Of a stretch of DNA of 64,000 nucleotides, positions 16,545-25,326 are shown one piece after another; position 1 is the stretch's first letter; the number at the start of each line of letters is the position of its first letter. The stretch comes from Pedobacter foliorum (lineage in GTDB: Bacteria > Bacteroidota > Bacteroidia > Sphingobacteriales > Sphingobacteriaceae). A program made the translations under genes and the position numbers. Location: assembly GCF_013266735.1 (NCBI RefSeq), contig NZ_JABSNU010000003.1, positions 434,001-498,000 of the forward strand, given 5' to 3'. The notes below the pieces were generated by a model, which ran no database searches, was not told where the DNA came from, and was given only the letters and a program-made list of their open reading frames with translations.

Positions 16545-18212
16545 ATGTCTTCAGAGAAGAAAAGCGGTTATCGTAAGAATTTCCCATTAATACTCACCTT
16601 CATCATTCTGATGTTGGTGCTTTTTTCGCTATCTCTTTTGTTGGCTCATAGGTTTAGTACAAAGTATATAGAAAATCAATTTGTCTCTGAGAAAGTAAAT
16701 GTATTGGAGCAAAGCATTAAACCGTATAACGATTTCTTTCAGAAAAAACTTCCCGAAGTTTCTTATTACAACGGCTATCTGGATTCGGCAACTGCCGCAA
16801 GCTTTGTTGATACTGTACTGCTGGAGTATCCATTTGTATCTAAAGTGATATTTTATGATTCTGAAGTTAAAAATACTCCTGTAAGCGACGGATTAAATAT
16901 TGGAAAGTTCTCCTTTGGACCTAAAAGTATTTATCAGTTTGGAAGCTTGGTGCCAATGGATTCTGTTAAGCTTTTTTCGAGTGAGAATACGCGTAATTTT
17001 ATTGCTGGAGACGATTTTAATGCTTTAGCCCTAAAGCTGGTTACCTATATCGAAAGTCTTGATACTAATCGTATACCTAGTCAGGATGAACTCTTTAGTA
17101 ACTTTAGTAATGTAAGATCCAACAAGATTACCTATTTGAATATCCCAAGAATAGAGGATCTTAAAATGTACAAAGCCATGATGAGGAGGGTTTTAAATCC
17201 ACAGCCTGTTTATCAGCAGGATATGCTTTCCTTCCAGTTAGATCCATATAAAATAAGGATTATTAATTCCAGGCCATTGCTATATCAATATATCAAAATT
17301 GAGCCTCTAACTTACGATCCCATTGAAACATCTTCATTGTATGTTACTACTGAAATAACGTTGCCTGGGCCATTTTCGGACTATAAACTTTATTTCATTT
17401 CTTCAAAATCCTTTATTGATAAAGAGATTCTGAGTTATTTTTTGCCGATAGCTTTAGGAGTTTTTCTTTTTTACAGCATTTTGGTATTGGTGGCATTTTT
17501 GATTTATAGAAACCTGAACATTAATCAGAAGATGTTTAAACTTCAGTATGATTTCATGAATAACCTTACTCATGAATTTAAAACACCCGTGAGTGTAATT
17601 AAAATAGCGGGGAACAATATTAAAAGTGCTTCGAGCCTTACAGATAAGGAATTAAAACTTTATGGAAAAATCCTTGATGAGGAGGCTGATAAACTGAATG
17701 GATTAATGAATAAGCTGCTTGCTTTTACGCAAATAGAAAACAAAGCAATACAGCTAAATTCAGAGAAAATTAATATTGCTGATTTTATTGAGAGTACGGT
17801 TGAATCGCATCGGCTTAAATACCCTGACTTTGATTTTACCTTTGATGTCAATGGCTTCAAAACATTTATTACTGATCCGGTGTTGCTTGGAAGTCTATTC
17901 GACAATCTGGCAGAAAATGCATATAAATATTCACCTGTAGAACGTAAACGTCTTCATATATCTGCCCGTTTAATAAAGGGAAAGGTAGTATTTCGGTTTA
18001 TTGATCAGGGAATAGGGATTCCTTCGTCAGAAATTAATAATATCTTTAAGAAGTTTTTCCGCATTCAAAACCAGTACAACCAAAATGGAAGTGTGGGGCT
18101 TGGCTTGGCTTTCTGTAAGGAACTCGTTAACTTTATGAGTGGCGAGATTACGGTGAAAAGTAAAATTGATAAGGGAACAGAATTTAAAATTGTATTACCA
18201 TATAATGACTAG
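16545..18212 (+). CDS. Membrane sensor histidine kinase
   Basis: 555 residues. A first helix (about 14-32, LILTFIILMLVLFSLSLLLA) and a second (about 300-322, LPIALGVFLFYSILVLVAFLI) enclose a periplasmic sensor region of about 265 residues with no domain I recognise. The cytoplasmic part has the HisKA H-box NNLTHEFKTPVSV with His343 as the phosphorylation site, the N-box DNLAENAYKYSP, the G1 box DQGIGIP, and GSVGLGLAFCKELV. No HAMP or PAS domain is evident. It sits between the S9-like lipoprotein and the response regulator, so the lipoprotein could present a signal to the sensor region; that is inference. Confidence 0.94.
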   Translation: MSSEKKSGYRKNFPLILTFIILMLVLFSLSLLLAHRFSTKYIENQFVSEKVNVLEQSIKPYNDFFQKKLPEVSYYNGYLDSATAASFVDTVLLEYPFVSKVIFYDSEVKNTPVSDGLNIGKFSFGPKSIYQFGSLVPMDSVKLFSSENTRNFIAGDDFNALALKLVTYIESLDTNRIPSQDELFSNFSNVRSNKITYLNIPRIEDLKMYKAMMRRVLNPQPVYQQDMLSFQLDPYKIRIINSRPLLYQYIKIEPLTYDPIETSSLYVTTEITLPGPFSDYKLYFISSKSFIDKEILSYFLPIALGVFLFYSILVLVAFLIYRNLNINQKMFKLQYDFMNNLTHEFKTPVSVIKIAGNNIKSASSLTDKELKLYGKILDEEADKLNGLMNKLLAFTQIENKAIQLNSEKINIADFIESTVESHRLKYPDFDFTFDVNGFKTFITDPVLLGSLFDNLAENAYKYSPVERKRLHISARLIKGKVVFRFIDQGIGIPSSEINNIFKKFFRIQNQYNQNGSVGLGLAFCKELVNFMSGEITVKSKIDKGTEFKIVLPYND

Positions 18213-18255
18213 AGTCATTATACGTTTGCATTTATAGTGAAATAAATAAAAAAAT

Positions 18256-18945
18256 ATGTCTAAGGGAATTAAAATACTGATAGTTGAAGATGACGAGAAT
18301 TTACGCTTTCTGGTTGTACATCGTTTAAAAGCTGAAGGTTATGATGTTTTAGAGGTTGGTGACGGCTTAGCGGCAGAAAAAATGATAATGGACGAGCAAC
18401 CAGATATTGTTCTTTTAGATTGGATGTTGCCAGGCAAGCAGGGAGCAGAAGTTTGCGAAGAAGTTCGTAAACAAGGATTTGAAAATCTTATTATCATGCT
18501 GACAGCTAAAGCCCAGGATGTAGATAAAATAGATGCATATAATTTTGGTGTTTCTGATTATGTAACCAAGCCATTTAATATGGATGTTTTGGTAGCGATG
18601 CTAGATAGTAAGGTTAAATATTTGCTTAATAATGATCGCTCGGAAGTTCATCGTTTTGGAAATATGGAACATCATCCTAATGTTCACACCCTTTTCAGAA
18701 ATGGGAAAAAGATCGAACTTACTATTCTTGAGAACAGAATTTTACTTTACTTTTTAAGAAACCCTAATAAAGTAATTAATAGAGATGAACTTATGTTAGT
18801 TGTTTGGGGATATAATTCTGATGTGAATACAAGAACTCTTGATATGCATATTGTGCGCTTACGTAAAAAGATAGAGCTTAATCCCGATAACCCACAATTG
18901 CTACAAACAGTAAGGGGTGTTGGTTACCGCTTTAATCCTGCGTAA
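18256..18945 (+). CDS. OmpR-family response regulator
   Basis: 229 residues. The receiver domain (about 5-120) has the acidic pair in VEDDEN, phospho-acceptor Asp55 in IVLLDWMLPGKQG, a Thr in MLTAK and Lys in YVTKPFN. The C-terminal winged-helix DNA-binding domain (about 130-228) shows LTILENRILLYFLRNPNKVINRDEL-type helices and the recognition region RTLDMHIVRLRKKIE followed by LQTVRGVGYRF. It is the partner of the kinase encoded 43 bp upstream. The convergent UbiA-like gene ends one base beyond its stop, so any terminator must lie inside that gene. Confidence 0.95.
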   Translation: MSKGIKILIVEDDENLRFLVVHRLKAEGYDVLEVGDGLAAEKMIMDEQPDIVLLDWMLPGKQGAEVCEEVRKQGFENLIIMLTAKAQDVDKIDAYNFGVSDYVTKPFNMDVLVAMLDSKVKYLLNNDRSEVHRFGNMEHHPNVHTLFRNGKKIELTILENRILLYFLRNPNKVINRDELMLVVWGYNSDVNTRTLDMHIVRLRKKIELNPDNPQLLQTVRGVGYRFNPA

Positions 18946-18946
18946 T

Positions 18947-19840
18947 TTAAAGGAACGTAAAAGAAGCAAATAATAATAGCGCGAGATATTGTAAGAGCAT
19001 GGTGCCATCTAAAAAGAAGAAATAGTAATATTCATTCTTTTTGATGTTTGATTTAAAAATTAACCATCCTGTTAGGATTATGGTTAGGCTGAGCGCAAGG
19101 ATATCTCCAGTTGTTGCTTGTTTAAACAGAACCAGGAGTACAATATAGAGACCCAATAAGAATTGGCAGAATAGGTATGCTTTTTTCTCTCCTAGCATTA
19201 CAGGTATTGTTTTAAGGGCATATAGCTTGTCCTGGAACAGATCTCTAATGTCAAATGGAACAGTGATAGCTGCAATGAATAAAAAGCGCTTGGCGATCAA
19301 CAAAAGTGTCTCAGCTGTGGAAATATTGATCGGACTGCTACGCTCCAGTTCTACTATTGGTAATAGTACACAACTGACAGACCATACCAGGGCTATAAGG
19401 AATAGCTTAATGCCAGGAATGTTTCTTAAACCAATTTGCTGCTTGTTAAGTGTTAAGAAAGGTATATTGTACCCAGCGGCCATTAGTCCTGTAAACACCA
19501 TTAGCAGTTTTGATTCAAAACTGAGATACCATAAACCCAAAGGGATTAAGCACAAAATACAGATCAAGGTAATCGAAATGATTAGACGATGATGCGAGAA
19601 TATCCACCTAACCCTAATATAGGGAGAGTTTCCCGGGTCTTTGGGTTTTGCTAACAGCATACTAAAATTGTAAAGCCCTACAGTAGAAAAGAATAGGAAA
19701 GCAAGGATATATTTATCGGCTGGAACATGCAAAAGATGATAAGTTACCAAGCCCTGAGCAACGGCGCAAATGCCAATGAACAGGTTGCTAAACAGTAAGA
19801 AATCAAGAATAGAAAGGAGTACTCTTTTAATCATTTGCAT
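18947..19840 (-). CDS. UbiA-like prenyltransferase-fold membrane protein
   Basis: 297 residues with about eight or nine helices. The second Asp-rich motif typical of UbiA prenyltransferases is seen as VPFDIRDLFQDK (about 196-207), followed by KTIPVMLGEKKAY, the standard spacing. The first motif (NDxxDxxxD) is not found; the corresponding loop after the second helix reads TVGLYNFSMLLAKP. UbiA enzymes need both motifs for Mg-diphosphate binding, so this may be a divergent or non-catalytic member. Substrate unknown. The metallophosphoesterase gene lies 12 bp upstream on the same strand. Confidence 0.7.
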   Translation of the reverse strand: MQMIKRVLLSILDFLLFSNLFIGICAVAQGLVTYHLLHVPADKYILAFLFFSTVGLYNFSMLLAKPKDPGNSPYIRVRWIFSHHRLIISITLICILCLIPLGLWYLSFESKLLMVFTGLMAAGYNIPFLTLNKQQIGLRNIPGIKLFLIALVWSVSCVLLPIVELERSSPINISTAETLLLIAKRFLFIAAITVPFDIRDLFQDKLYALKTIPVMLGEKKAYLFCQFLLGLYIVLLVLFKQATTGDILALSLTIILTGWLIFKSNIKKNEYYYFFFLDGTMLLQYLALLLFASFTFL

Positions 19841-19852
19841 GAAGCGGATTAA

Positions 19853-21133
19853 TTAAGCCCGCTTCAACTCAAATATCGTTATTTCCGGTAAAATTCCAAC
19901 CCTTCCTGGGTAGCCTAAAAATCCGTAACCAACATTTACGTACAGTTGTTGATTTTGCTCTTGGTAAAGGCCTGCCCATTCTTTATAAATGTATTGTATT
20001 GGGCTCCACTGATAATGTTCAGTTCTAACCCCAAATTGCATACCGTGTGTGTGACCGCTAAACATGGCATCTATTTGCGGATATTTTTTCAGCACCTCTT
20101 GCCTCCAGTGAGAAGGATCATGAGATAGAAGGAGTTTCACCGGTAAATCATGAGTATCCTTAGTTGCCAGGTCCATCCTGCCATATTTAGGGAAACGACC
20201 CATTCCCCAGTTTTCAATTCCTAATATTCCAATCTCCTCACCATCTACTTTTAGGCGTCGATGTTGATTCATTAATAAATCCCAACCCATTACTTTATGG
20301 GTTTTAATAACGTCTTGCAGATTTTTGGCTTTAGCAGCTGAGGGGCCACCACCGAAATGATAATCACCATAATCGTGATTACCCAACACAGAATAAACAC
20401 CCAGAGGTGCTTTAACCTTGCTGAACAAATCTTGATAATCACGCATTTCAGTAGCCATATCGTTTACAAGATCTCCTGTGAAGAAGATAAAATCAGGTTT
20501 TTCTGCCAACAACATATCCACGCCACCCTGTACAGCTTTCTTATTGTAAAAACTTCCTGAGTGAATGTCTGAAATCTGACCAAACCTAATACCTTCAAAT
20601 GCCTTTGGTAGATTAGGGAGAATTAATGTTCTCCGTTTTACCTTGTAGTCGTATGCTCCTGAGGAGATGCCCCATGTAAGAGAACTTAGGGGGACTGCCG
20701 CAGTAAGTAAACCTGCTTTGATTATAAATGATGAGCGGCTTATTGGCTCCCCAATAGGGTCAGCAACAGCAACTTTTTCACTAGAACGAACGGTATTCTT
20801 ATTTTTAAAATGTCTGTTTATTTTAATGATTAATCTTCTGATGTCATCTATTAATAAAAACGGTAACATTACTACCTTACAAATCAGCGTTAAAAAGAAA
20901 GCCACAAGTATAACAGAGCGTAGGCTTAAGTATAGTGGTAAGTAAGATGGTACATAGATAGCCGCAAATACCCCTATTACAAGAATGCCAGTATAAGTCC
21001 ACCAAATTACAGAGAATGTTTTTTTTGTGGCAGGCTTCCATTTTTTAAATACTGATAACACTGCACGGTAACAGTAGTAATCAAAAGCCAGCAGAAAAAT
21101 AGATAAAAGTATAAGTGCGGGTAATCTTCCCAT
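19853..21133 (-). CDS. Membrane-anchored metallophosphoesterase (YkuE-like)
   Basis: 426 residues. About three helices at the N-terminus (residues 1-110), then a calcineurin-like phosphoesterase domain. Metal ligands are visible in order: GQISDIHSGS, FFTGDLVND, VLGNHDYGDY, LLLSHDPSH and SGHTHGMQFG. This matches the YkuE/YaeI family, which binds two metals and hydrolyses phosphoesters; the physiological substrate is uncertain. A possible Tat-like or membrane segment lies before the domain (SRSSFIIKAGLLTAAVPLSS). It precedes the UbiA-like gene by 12 bp in the same direction. Confidence 0.92.
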   Translation of the reverse strand: MGRLPALILLSIFLLAFDYYCYRAVLSVFKKWKPATKKTFSVIWWTYTGILVIGVFAAIYVPSYLPLYLSLRSVILVAFFLTLICKVVMLPFLLIDDIRRLIIKINRHFKNKNTVRSSEKVAVADPIGEPISRSSFIIKAGLLTAAVPLSSLTWGISSGAYDYKVKRRTLILPNLPKAFEGIRFGQISDIHSGSFYNKKAVQGGVDMLLAEKPDFIFFTGDLVNDMATEMRDYQDLFSKVKAPLGVYSVLGNHDYGDYHFGGGPSAAKAKNLQDVIKTHKVMGWDLLMNQHRRLKVDGEEIGILGIENWGMGRFPKYGRMDLATKDTHDLPVKLLLSHDPSHWRQEVLKKYPQIDAMFSGHTHGMQFGVRTEHYQWSPIQYIYKEWAGLYQEQNQQLYVNVGYGFLGYPGRVGILPEITIFELKRA

Positions 21134-21155
21134 TTAAGTGTTTTTTATAGTAAAA

Positions 21156-22652
21156 CTATCTGAAATTAATATCGTCATCATCATCCCCTAACTCAGTGTT
21201 AAATAAGCTTTCAAACATATCCGAGAATCCGAATCCTCCTTCAAGATATTTTTTGTTTAATTGCGAATATTCTGCCAAGCCATGTAATACAAATTCCATT
21301 AGCAATAAAGTTTGAGCCTCACTTAGCTTAGCATGAAATTTCTTAACAAGATCATATAATCCATTAACCTCCATAAGCTGTTTTTCATATTTTTTCTGGC
21401 CGAGGGAGTCTGCAATGTCTAAAGTATTTCCTTCAGTAAACCATTCTGTAATCTCATTATATGGATTTGCAGTTTTGCTTTTTTTGGCTCTTTCCGGATC
21501 AGGGAAATATCTGGCGAAAGATGTTTTAATTGCTTTTCCAATAAGTGTATTTGCAACTTTTGCCGGGCCTTCCAATTCTCCCTCATAAACAAGCTCAATT
21601 TTGCCTGTTACAGCCGGGATGATACCAACTAGATCCGAAAGCCTAACAGAAGTGCTTTTCTCTCCATTTATTAGCATTCTTCGCTCTGCAGTACTAATCA
21701 GATTTTCATATGCAGTAATAGTTAGTCTAGCTGATACTCCTGATTTTTGATCAATGAATTCACTTTTTCTCGCCTCAAATGCTACCTGCTCTATCAGGTC
21801 TTTTACTAACCCGTCTACTTCAATATTTGCTTTCTGCTCTTCAGTTAGCTTGGCTTCCTGAAAAGTGATCATTCTTGATATCTCAATTGTTTTGGGGTAG
21901 TGGGTCAAAATCTGACTCTCAATACGGTCTTTAAGAGGCGTTACAATTGAACCTCTATTGGTATAATCTTCAGGATTTGCTGTAAAAACAAACTGAACAT
22001 CTAAAGGTAAACGTAATTTGAAACCTCTTATCTGAATGTCTTTTTCCTGAAGCATATTAAACAATGCTACCTGTATGCGAGCTTGCAAATCTGGCAGCTC
22101 ATTAATTACAAATATGCTCCTGTGTGCTCTGGGTATTAAACCAAAGTGAATTACACGTTCATCGTTATAGGTCAATTTTAAGGTTGCAGCCTTAATAGGG
22201 TCAACATCACCAATTAAGTCGGCTACAGTTACATCAGGAGTAGCTAGCTTTTCAGTATACCTTTCGCTACGGTGTTGCCAGCTCACAGGAGTATTGTCGC
22301 CATGAATCAAAATTTCGTGCTTTGCATACCAGGAAATAGGGTTCAATGGATCATCAAAAATCTCACTTCCGCTTATGTATGGTATGTATTCATCTAAAAG
22401 GTTTACCATTAACCTGGCAATTCGTGTTTTTGCTTGCCCACGTAAACCCAGTAATAAAATATTATGGCGTGATAGAATAGCTGTTTGCAACTCAGGAATT
22501 ACAGTTTCATCATAACCTAAAATACCTTCAAATCCAGCATCCTTATTTTGGAGCTGAATGATCAGATTTTTACGGAGCTCGTCTTTTACGGATAACGATT
22601 TATAGCTTGAGGCTTTTAATTGGCCAAGTGTTTTTATGTTGTTGTAATCCAT
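21156..22652 (-). CDS. MoxR/ChlI-type AAA+ ATPase
   Basis: 498 residues, soluble. Walker A is GLRGQAKT (69-76), a variant of GxxGxxKT; the Walker B-like segment is IFVINELPDL; sensor 1 is VQFVFTANPEDYTNRG. This pattern fits the Mg-chelatase I/MoxR clade, which usually works with a VWA protein as a metal-insertion or protein-remodelling pair. The VWA gene lies immediately upstream (9-bp gap), confirming the pairing. The C-terminus is acidic (LGDDDDDINF). No bacteriochlorophyll genes are present, so a true Mg-chelatase role is unlikely. Confidence 0.87.
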   Translation of the reverse strand: MDYNNIKTLGQLKASSYKSLSVKDELRKNLIIQLQNKDAGFEGILGYDETVIPELQTAILSRHNILLLGLRGQAKTRIARLMVNLLDEYIPYISGSEIFDDPLNPISWYAKHEILIHGDNTPVSWQHRSERYTEKLATPDVTVADLIGDVDPIKAATLKLTYNDERVIHFGLIPRAHRSIFVINELPDLQARIQVALFNMLQEKDIQIRGFKLRLPLDVQFVFTANPEDYTNRGSIVTPLKDRIESQILTHYPKTIEISRMITFQEAKLTEEQKANIEVDGLVKDLIEQVAFEARKSEFIDQKSGVSARLTITAYENLISTAERRMLINGEKSTSVRLSDLVGIIPAVTGKIELVYEGELEGPAKVANTLIGKAIKTSFARYFPDPERAKKSKTANPYNEITEWFTEGNTLDIADSLGQKKYEKQLMEVNGLYDLVKKFHAKLSEAQTLLLMEFVLHGLAEYSQLNKKYLEGGFGFSDMFESLFNTELGDDDDDINFR

Positions 22653-22661
22653 GTCTTATTT

Positions 22662-23759
22662 TTATCTCACCGTTTTGCGTCTGTTCTTTATGTAATCTTC
22701 AAATATGTACTCTCCCAGACCAGTTAAAGAACTATAAAAGGCTCTTCCACCATTAATTTGTGTAAATTCTCTTACGAACTGTTGAAGGTAGGGGTCTTGA
22801 GCTATCATAAATGTGGTGATTGGAATATTGAGGCGTTTGCATTGCGCGGCCATATTCAGCGTTTTATTAATCACCTTTCTATCAAGCCCCATGCTGTTTT
22901 TATAGTACCTGCCATTCTCTTTTAAACAAGTAGGTTTACCATCAGTGATCATGAAGATCTGTTTGTTATGAGTTTTGCGGCGGCGTAATAAATCGGCTGC
23001 CAACTCTAATCCAGCAAAAGTATTTGTATGATATGGCCCTACCTGTAAATAAGGCAAATCCTTTATTGATATAGGCCAGGCATCATTGCCAAATACTACT
23101 ATATCGAGTGTATCTTTAGGATATCTTGTTTTTATAAGCTCAGCAAGCGCCATTGCCACCTTTTTGGCTGGAGTAATTCTATCTTCACCATACAAGATCA
23201 TAGAGTGCGAGATATCTATCATTAATACAGTAGAAGTAAGAGTTTTATAGTCTTTTTCTTCTACTTCCAGATCTCGTTCTGTTAAAGTGAAGTTGGTAAT
23301 GCCATGGTTTATTTGAGCATTTTGAATGGATGCAGTAATGTCAATCTGATCTAAACTATCACCAAAAGTAAATTCTCTTCTGTCTGCATTTTTTTCTTCA
23401 CCAATGCCTGATATATTGGTGTTGTGATTTCCCTTGCCGGCTTTTTTTAACTTGCCGAAGATCTCTTCAAGGGCAGACTTACGTATGGTTTGCTCTGTTT
23501 TTGCGGTTATGCTTAAGTCTCCATTGGCTGGGTTTTCTTTCAGATAACCTTTTTCTTTAAGATCATCAATAAAGTTGCCCATCCCATACTCATTGTTTGT
23601 GAACTTGTATTTCTTGTCCAACTCGTTCATCCATGCAAGTGTTTCTGCTGCATCACCCGCAGTGTAATTCAGTAGCTGGGTGAAAAGCTTAAGCAATTCA
23701 TCAAAGCCACCTTTAGGCAGATCATCCGGTTGGAAATTAGAAAAATGGAAACCTCTCAT
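22662..23759 (-). CDS. VWA-domain protein paired with the AAA+ ATPase
   Basis: 365 residues without signal peptide. The C-terminal half is a von Willebrand A domain with a MIDAS motif DISHSM (Asp-x-Ser-x-Ser, about residues 186-191), a Thr in HTNTFAGLELA and an Asp in FMITDGKPTC. The N-terminal 150 residues are helical and polar. It is transcribed just before the AAA+ gene, the standard MoxR-VWA or ChlI-ChlD arrangement. Client protein or metal unknown. Confidence 0.88.
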   Translation of the reverse strand: MRGFHFSNFQPDDLPKGGFDELLKLFTQLLNYTAGDAAETLAWMNELDKKYKFTNNEYGMGNFIDDLKEKGYLKENPANGDLSITAKTEQTIRKSALEEIFGKLKKAGKGNHNTNISGIGEEKNADRREFTFGDSLDQIDITASIQNAQINHGITNFTLTERDLEVEEKDYKTLTSTVLMIDISHSMILYGEDRITPAKKVAMALAELIKTRYPKDTLDIVVFGNDAWPISIKDLPYLQVGPYHTNTFAGLELAADLLRRRKTHNKQIFMITDGKPTCLKENGRYYKNSMGLDRKVINKTLNMAAQCKRLNIPITTFMIAQDPYLQQFVREFTQINGGRAFYSSLTGLGEYIFEDYIKNRRKTVR

Positions 23760-23855
23760 ATATTCATTATAAACGAATTATCGAAGGTAAAAGTTTGAGG
23801 TGTTAATAATGTTATCCAGTTGTAAAAATACCTCAGACAGAGATGTTTCGACAGC

Positions 23856-24737
23856 CTATTTAGGGCTGCCGTTTGCTAATGCTCTCTCAGCGCGTTTTAT
23901 TGCTAAACGTTCTCTCCATTTTGCATATGGAGCTTTAAAAGCCATTTTCAACACACTATCTAAACCACCTTTTATTGCCAGGTTAAATACACTCTGAGCT
24001 TTTCTGGTAATCGAAGCGTCCCAAGCCCTTAAGCTTAGTGAGAAAGACCCGTCAAGGTATTTCATCCAATGCCACATACCAGTAGGCATAAATAAAGTAT
24101 CTCCATGTTCAAGGAAAACCTCATAACCCTCAACTCCCTTAAGTGCCGGGAATTTCTCAAAGTCTGGGTTAGCTACATCATAATCCTCTAAGGCATAAGT
24201 TGCGTTAGGAATACAGTATAGGCGTTTTTTCCATTTGTTATCAAATAGAATAATATGCTTTCTTCCACCAAAATGAGTATGGAAAAGGTGAGGTAAATCT
24301 ATATCGTAGTGTAAAAAAGTAACTGAGTTTGATCCTCCAAAAAACATTGCAGGCATGCTTTCAATAAAGCCACCCATCAAATCTTTAGGGATAACGATGT
24401 CATCAACCAAGCCGGGAACATGCTTAAACAGATTAAAGAAAAAGATTCTTAATTCAGTTGGTTTAGATTTAATAAGATCAAGATAGTCTCCAAATCTCAT
24501 TTCAGCTACCGATGCATTAATAGGCTTTGATGGATCAGCTTTAGAGTTGTCCATTAAACTTACTTTCAAATCGCCACCTATTTCTTTTAAATAGTCAGTA
24601 GTCCACTTTTCTCTCGCCGGCCATGTTTTTGTTAGTCCTTTAATAATTAAAGGGCGTCTGGCATCTAAATAATTTTTCTTAAAATCAGCAGGGCTGATGC
24701 TCTCAACGGTATCTACCGGCTTTAAAATAAAGCTCAT
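23856..24737 (-). CDS. Cupin-like (JmjC/FIH-type) protein
   Basis: 293 residues. The N-terminal RRPLIIKGLTKTWPAREKWT motif (about 28-47) and the core VTFLHYDIDLPHLFHTHFGGRKHI (H-x-D iron-ligand pair) and MPTGMWHWMKYL (distal His) match cupin_8/JmjC-type Fe(II)/2-oxoglutarate oxygenases. Such proteins hydroxylate proteins or small molecules; the target is unknown. Length is as expected. It lies 97 bp upstream of the VWA gene on the same strand, and may or may not share its transcript. Confidence 0.85.
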   Translation of the reverse strand: MSFILKPVDTVESISPADFKKNYLDARRPLIIKGLTKTWPAREKWTTDYLKEIGGDLKVSLMDNSKADPSKPINASVAEMRFGDYLDLIKSKPTELRIFFFNLFKHVPGLVDDIVIPKDLMGGFIESMPAMFFGGSNSVTFLHYDIDLPHLFHTHFGGRKHIILFDNKWKKRLYCIPNATYALEDYDVANPDFEKFPALKGVEGYEVFLEHGDTLFMPTGMWHWMKYLDGSFSLSLRAWDASITRKAQSVFNLAIKGGLDSVLKMAFKAPYAKWRERLAIKRAERALANGSPK

Positions 24738-24884
24738 AAGTTTTAATGATAAGATACTTGTTAACGACTAAATGCCTGTTTACCGACCTTATTTAAAGCA
24801 AACTTAGAGAAAAAAATCCTTGTCTCCATAACCCCATTCTTAATTTATTTTGCTCGCAGCTTCCAAGAGGTCAGAATCTTGAAT

Positions 24885-25028
24885 ATGTCATTCTATGAAC
24901 AGCTATCAAATCCTCAAAATATGTGTAAAGCCGGGCTGAATCCATCGGCAGATTACCCAGGGCTAAAGCAGGTTTTGAGCAGGGACAACTCAGGCGTTTT
25001 ACCTCAGGTAGGCCTGGGAAGAGCCTGA
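24885..25028 (+). CDS. Possible 47-residue peptide of unknown function
   Basis: An ATG-started ORF reads MSFYEQLSNPQNMCKAGLNP and ends QVGLGRA, with no signal peptide or helix. An AAGAGG about 14 bp upstream might act as a weak ribosome site. No family recognised. Its overlap with hairpin-forming repeats makes chance equally likely. Confidence 0.2.
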   Translation: MSFYEQLSNPQNMCKAGLNPSADYPGLKQVLSRDNSGVLPQVGLGRA

Positions 25029-25132
25029 GAAACCCCTCAGAAAAGCCTGATTATTCTCGAGCCGGCATACTCGGTATAGAGCCGGTACCCTTCAAATAGA
25101 TGTGTGAATTGGGAAATTCTGATAAAACAAAA

Positions 25133-25191
25133 GCCGGTGCTTTTTCAATTACACCGGCCATCTCGATCACCACCCTAAAAGTCATCGAGAT
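25133..25191. other. Two adjacent hairpins upstream of the DUF1800 gene
   Basis: GCCGGTG/CACCGGC (25133-25139, 25152-25158) is followed after one base by ATCTCGAT/ATCGAGAT (25160-25167, 25184-25191). Two tandem stems in an otherwise gene-free stretch suggest a folded RNA or a terminator-like region. No U tract follows. Confidence 0.45.
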
Positions 25192-25326
25192 ATTAAATTT
25201 TCAACGCTCTAGCAATATATACGATGGAAGTTCTTTAATGGATTTGCTTATTTTAGAATAAGTTATATTCTGATTAATCTTTTTGACGTTTTAATTGTCA
25301 TACCAATATAATTCAACAAGATAACT

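Larger units (their letters stand above)
24738..25326. other. 589-bp gap with GC-richer, hairpin-rich core
   Basis: No established gene is recognised. The core (about 24925-25160) is clearly GC-richer than its surroundings and contains repeated CTCAGG/GCCTGA words, a CTCAGGC/GCCTGAG pair (24989-24995 and 25023-25029), and two adjacent hairpins at 25133-25158 and 25160-25191. A 47-codon ORF spans 24885-25028. The last 130 bp are AT-rich and should hold the promoter of the DUF1800 gene. It could be a structured RNA, the relic of a small mobile element or a degraded gene. Confidence 0.5.

Noticed and set aside
19227..19592. 121-codon plus-strand frame inside the UbiA-like gene
   Set aside because: It overlaps a membrane protein gene whose conserved motif and helices are clear; the shadow has low-complexity composition and no start context.
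24885..25191. tRNA or known riboswitch in the GC-rich gap
   Set aside because: No cloverleaf with TTCGA arm or CCA-type acceptor, and no conserved riboswitch core could be found by eye.
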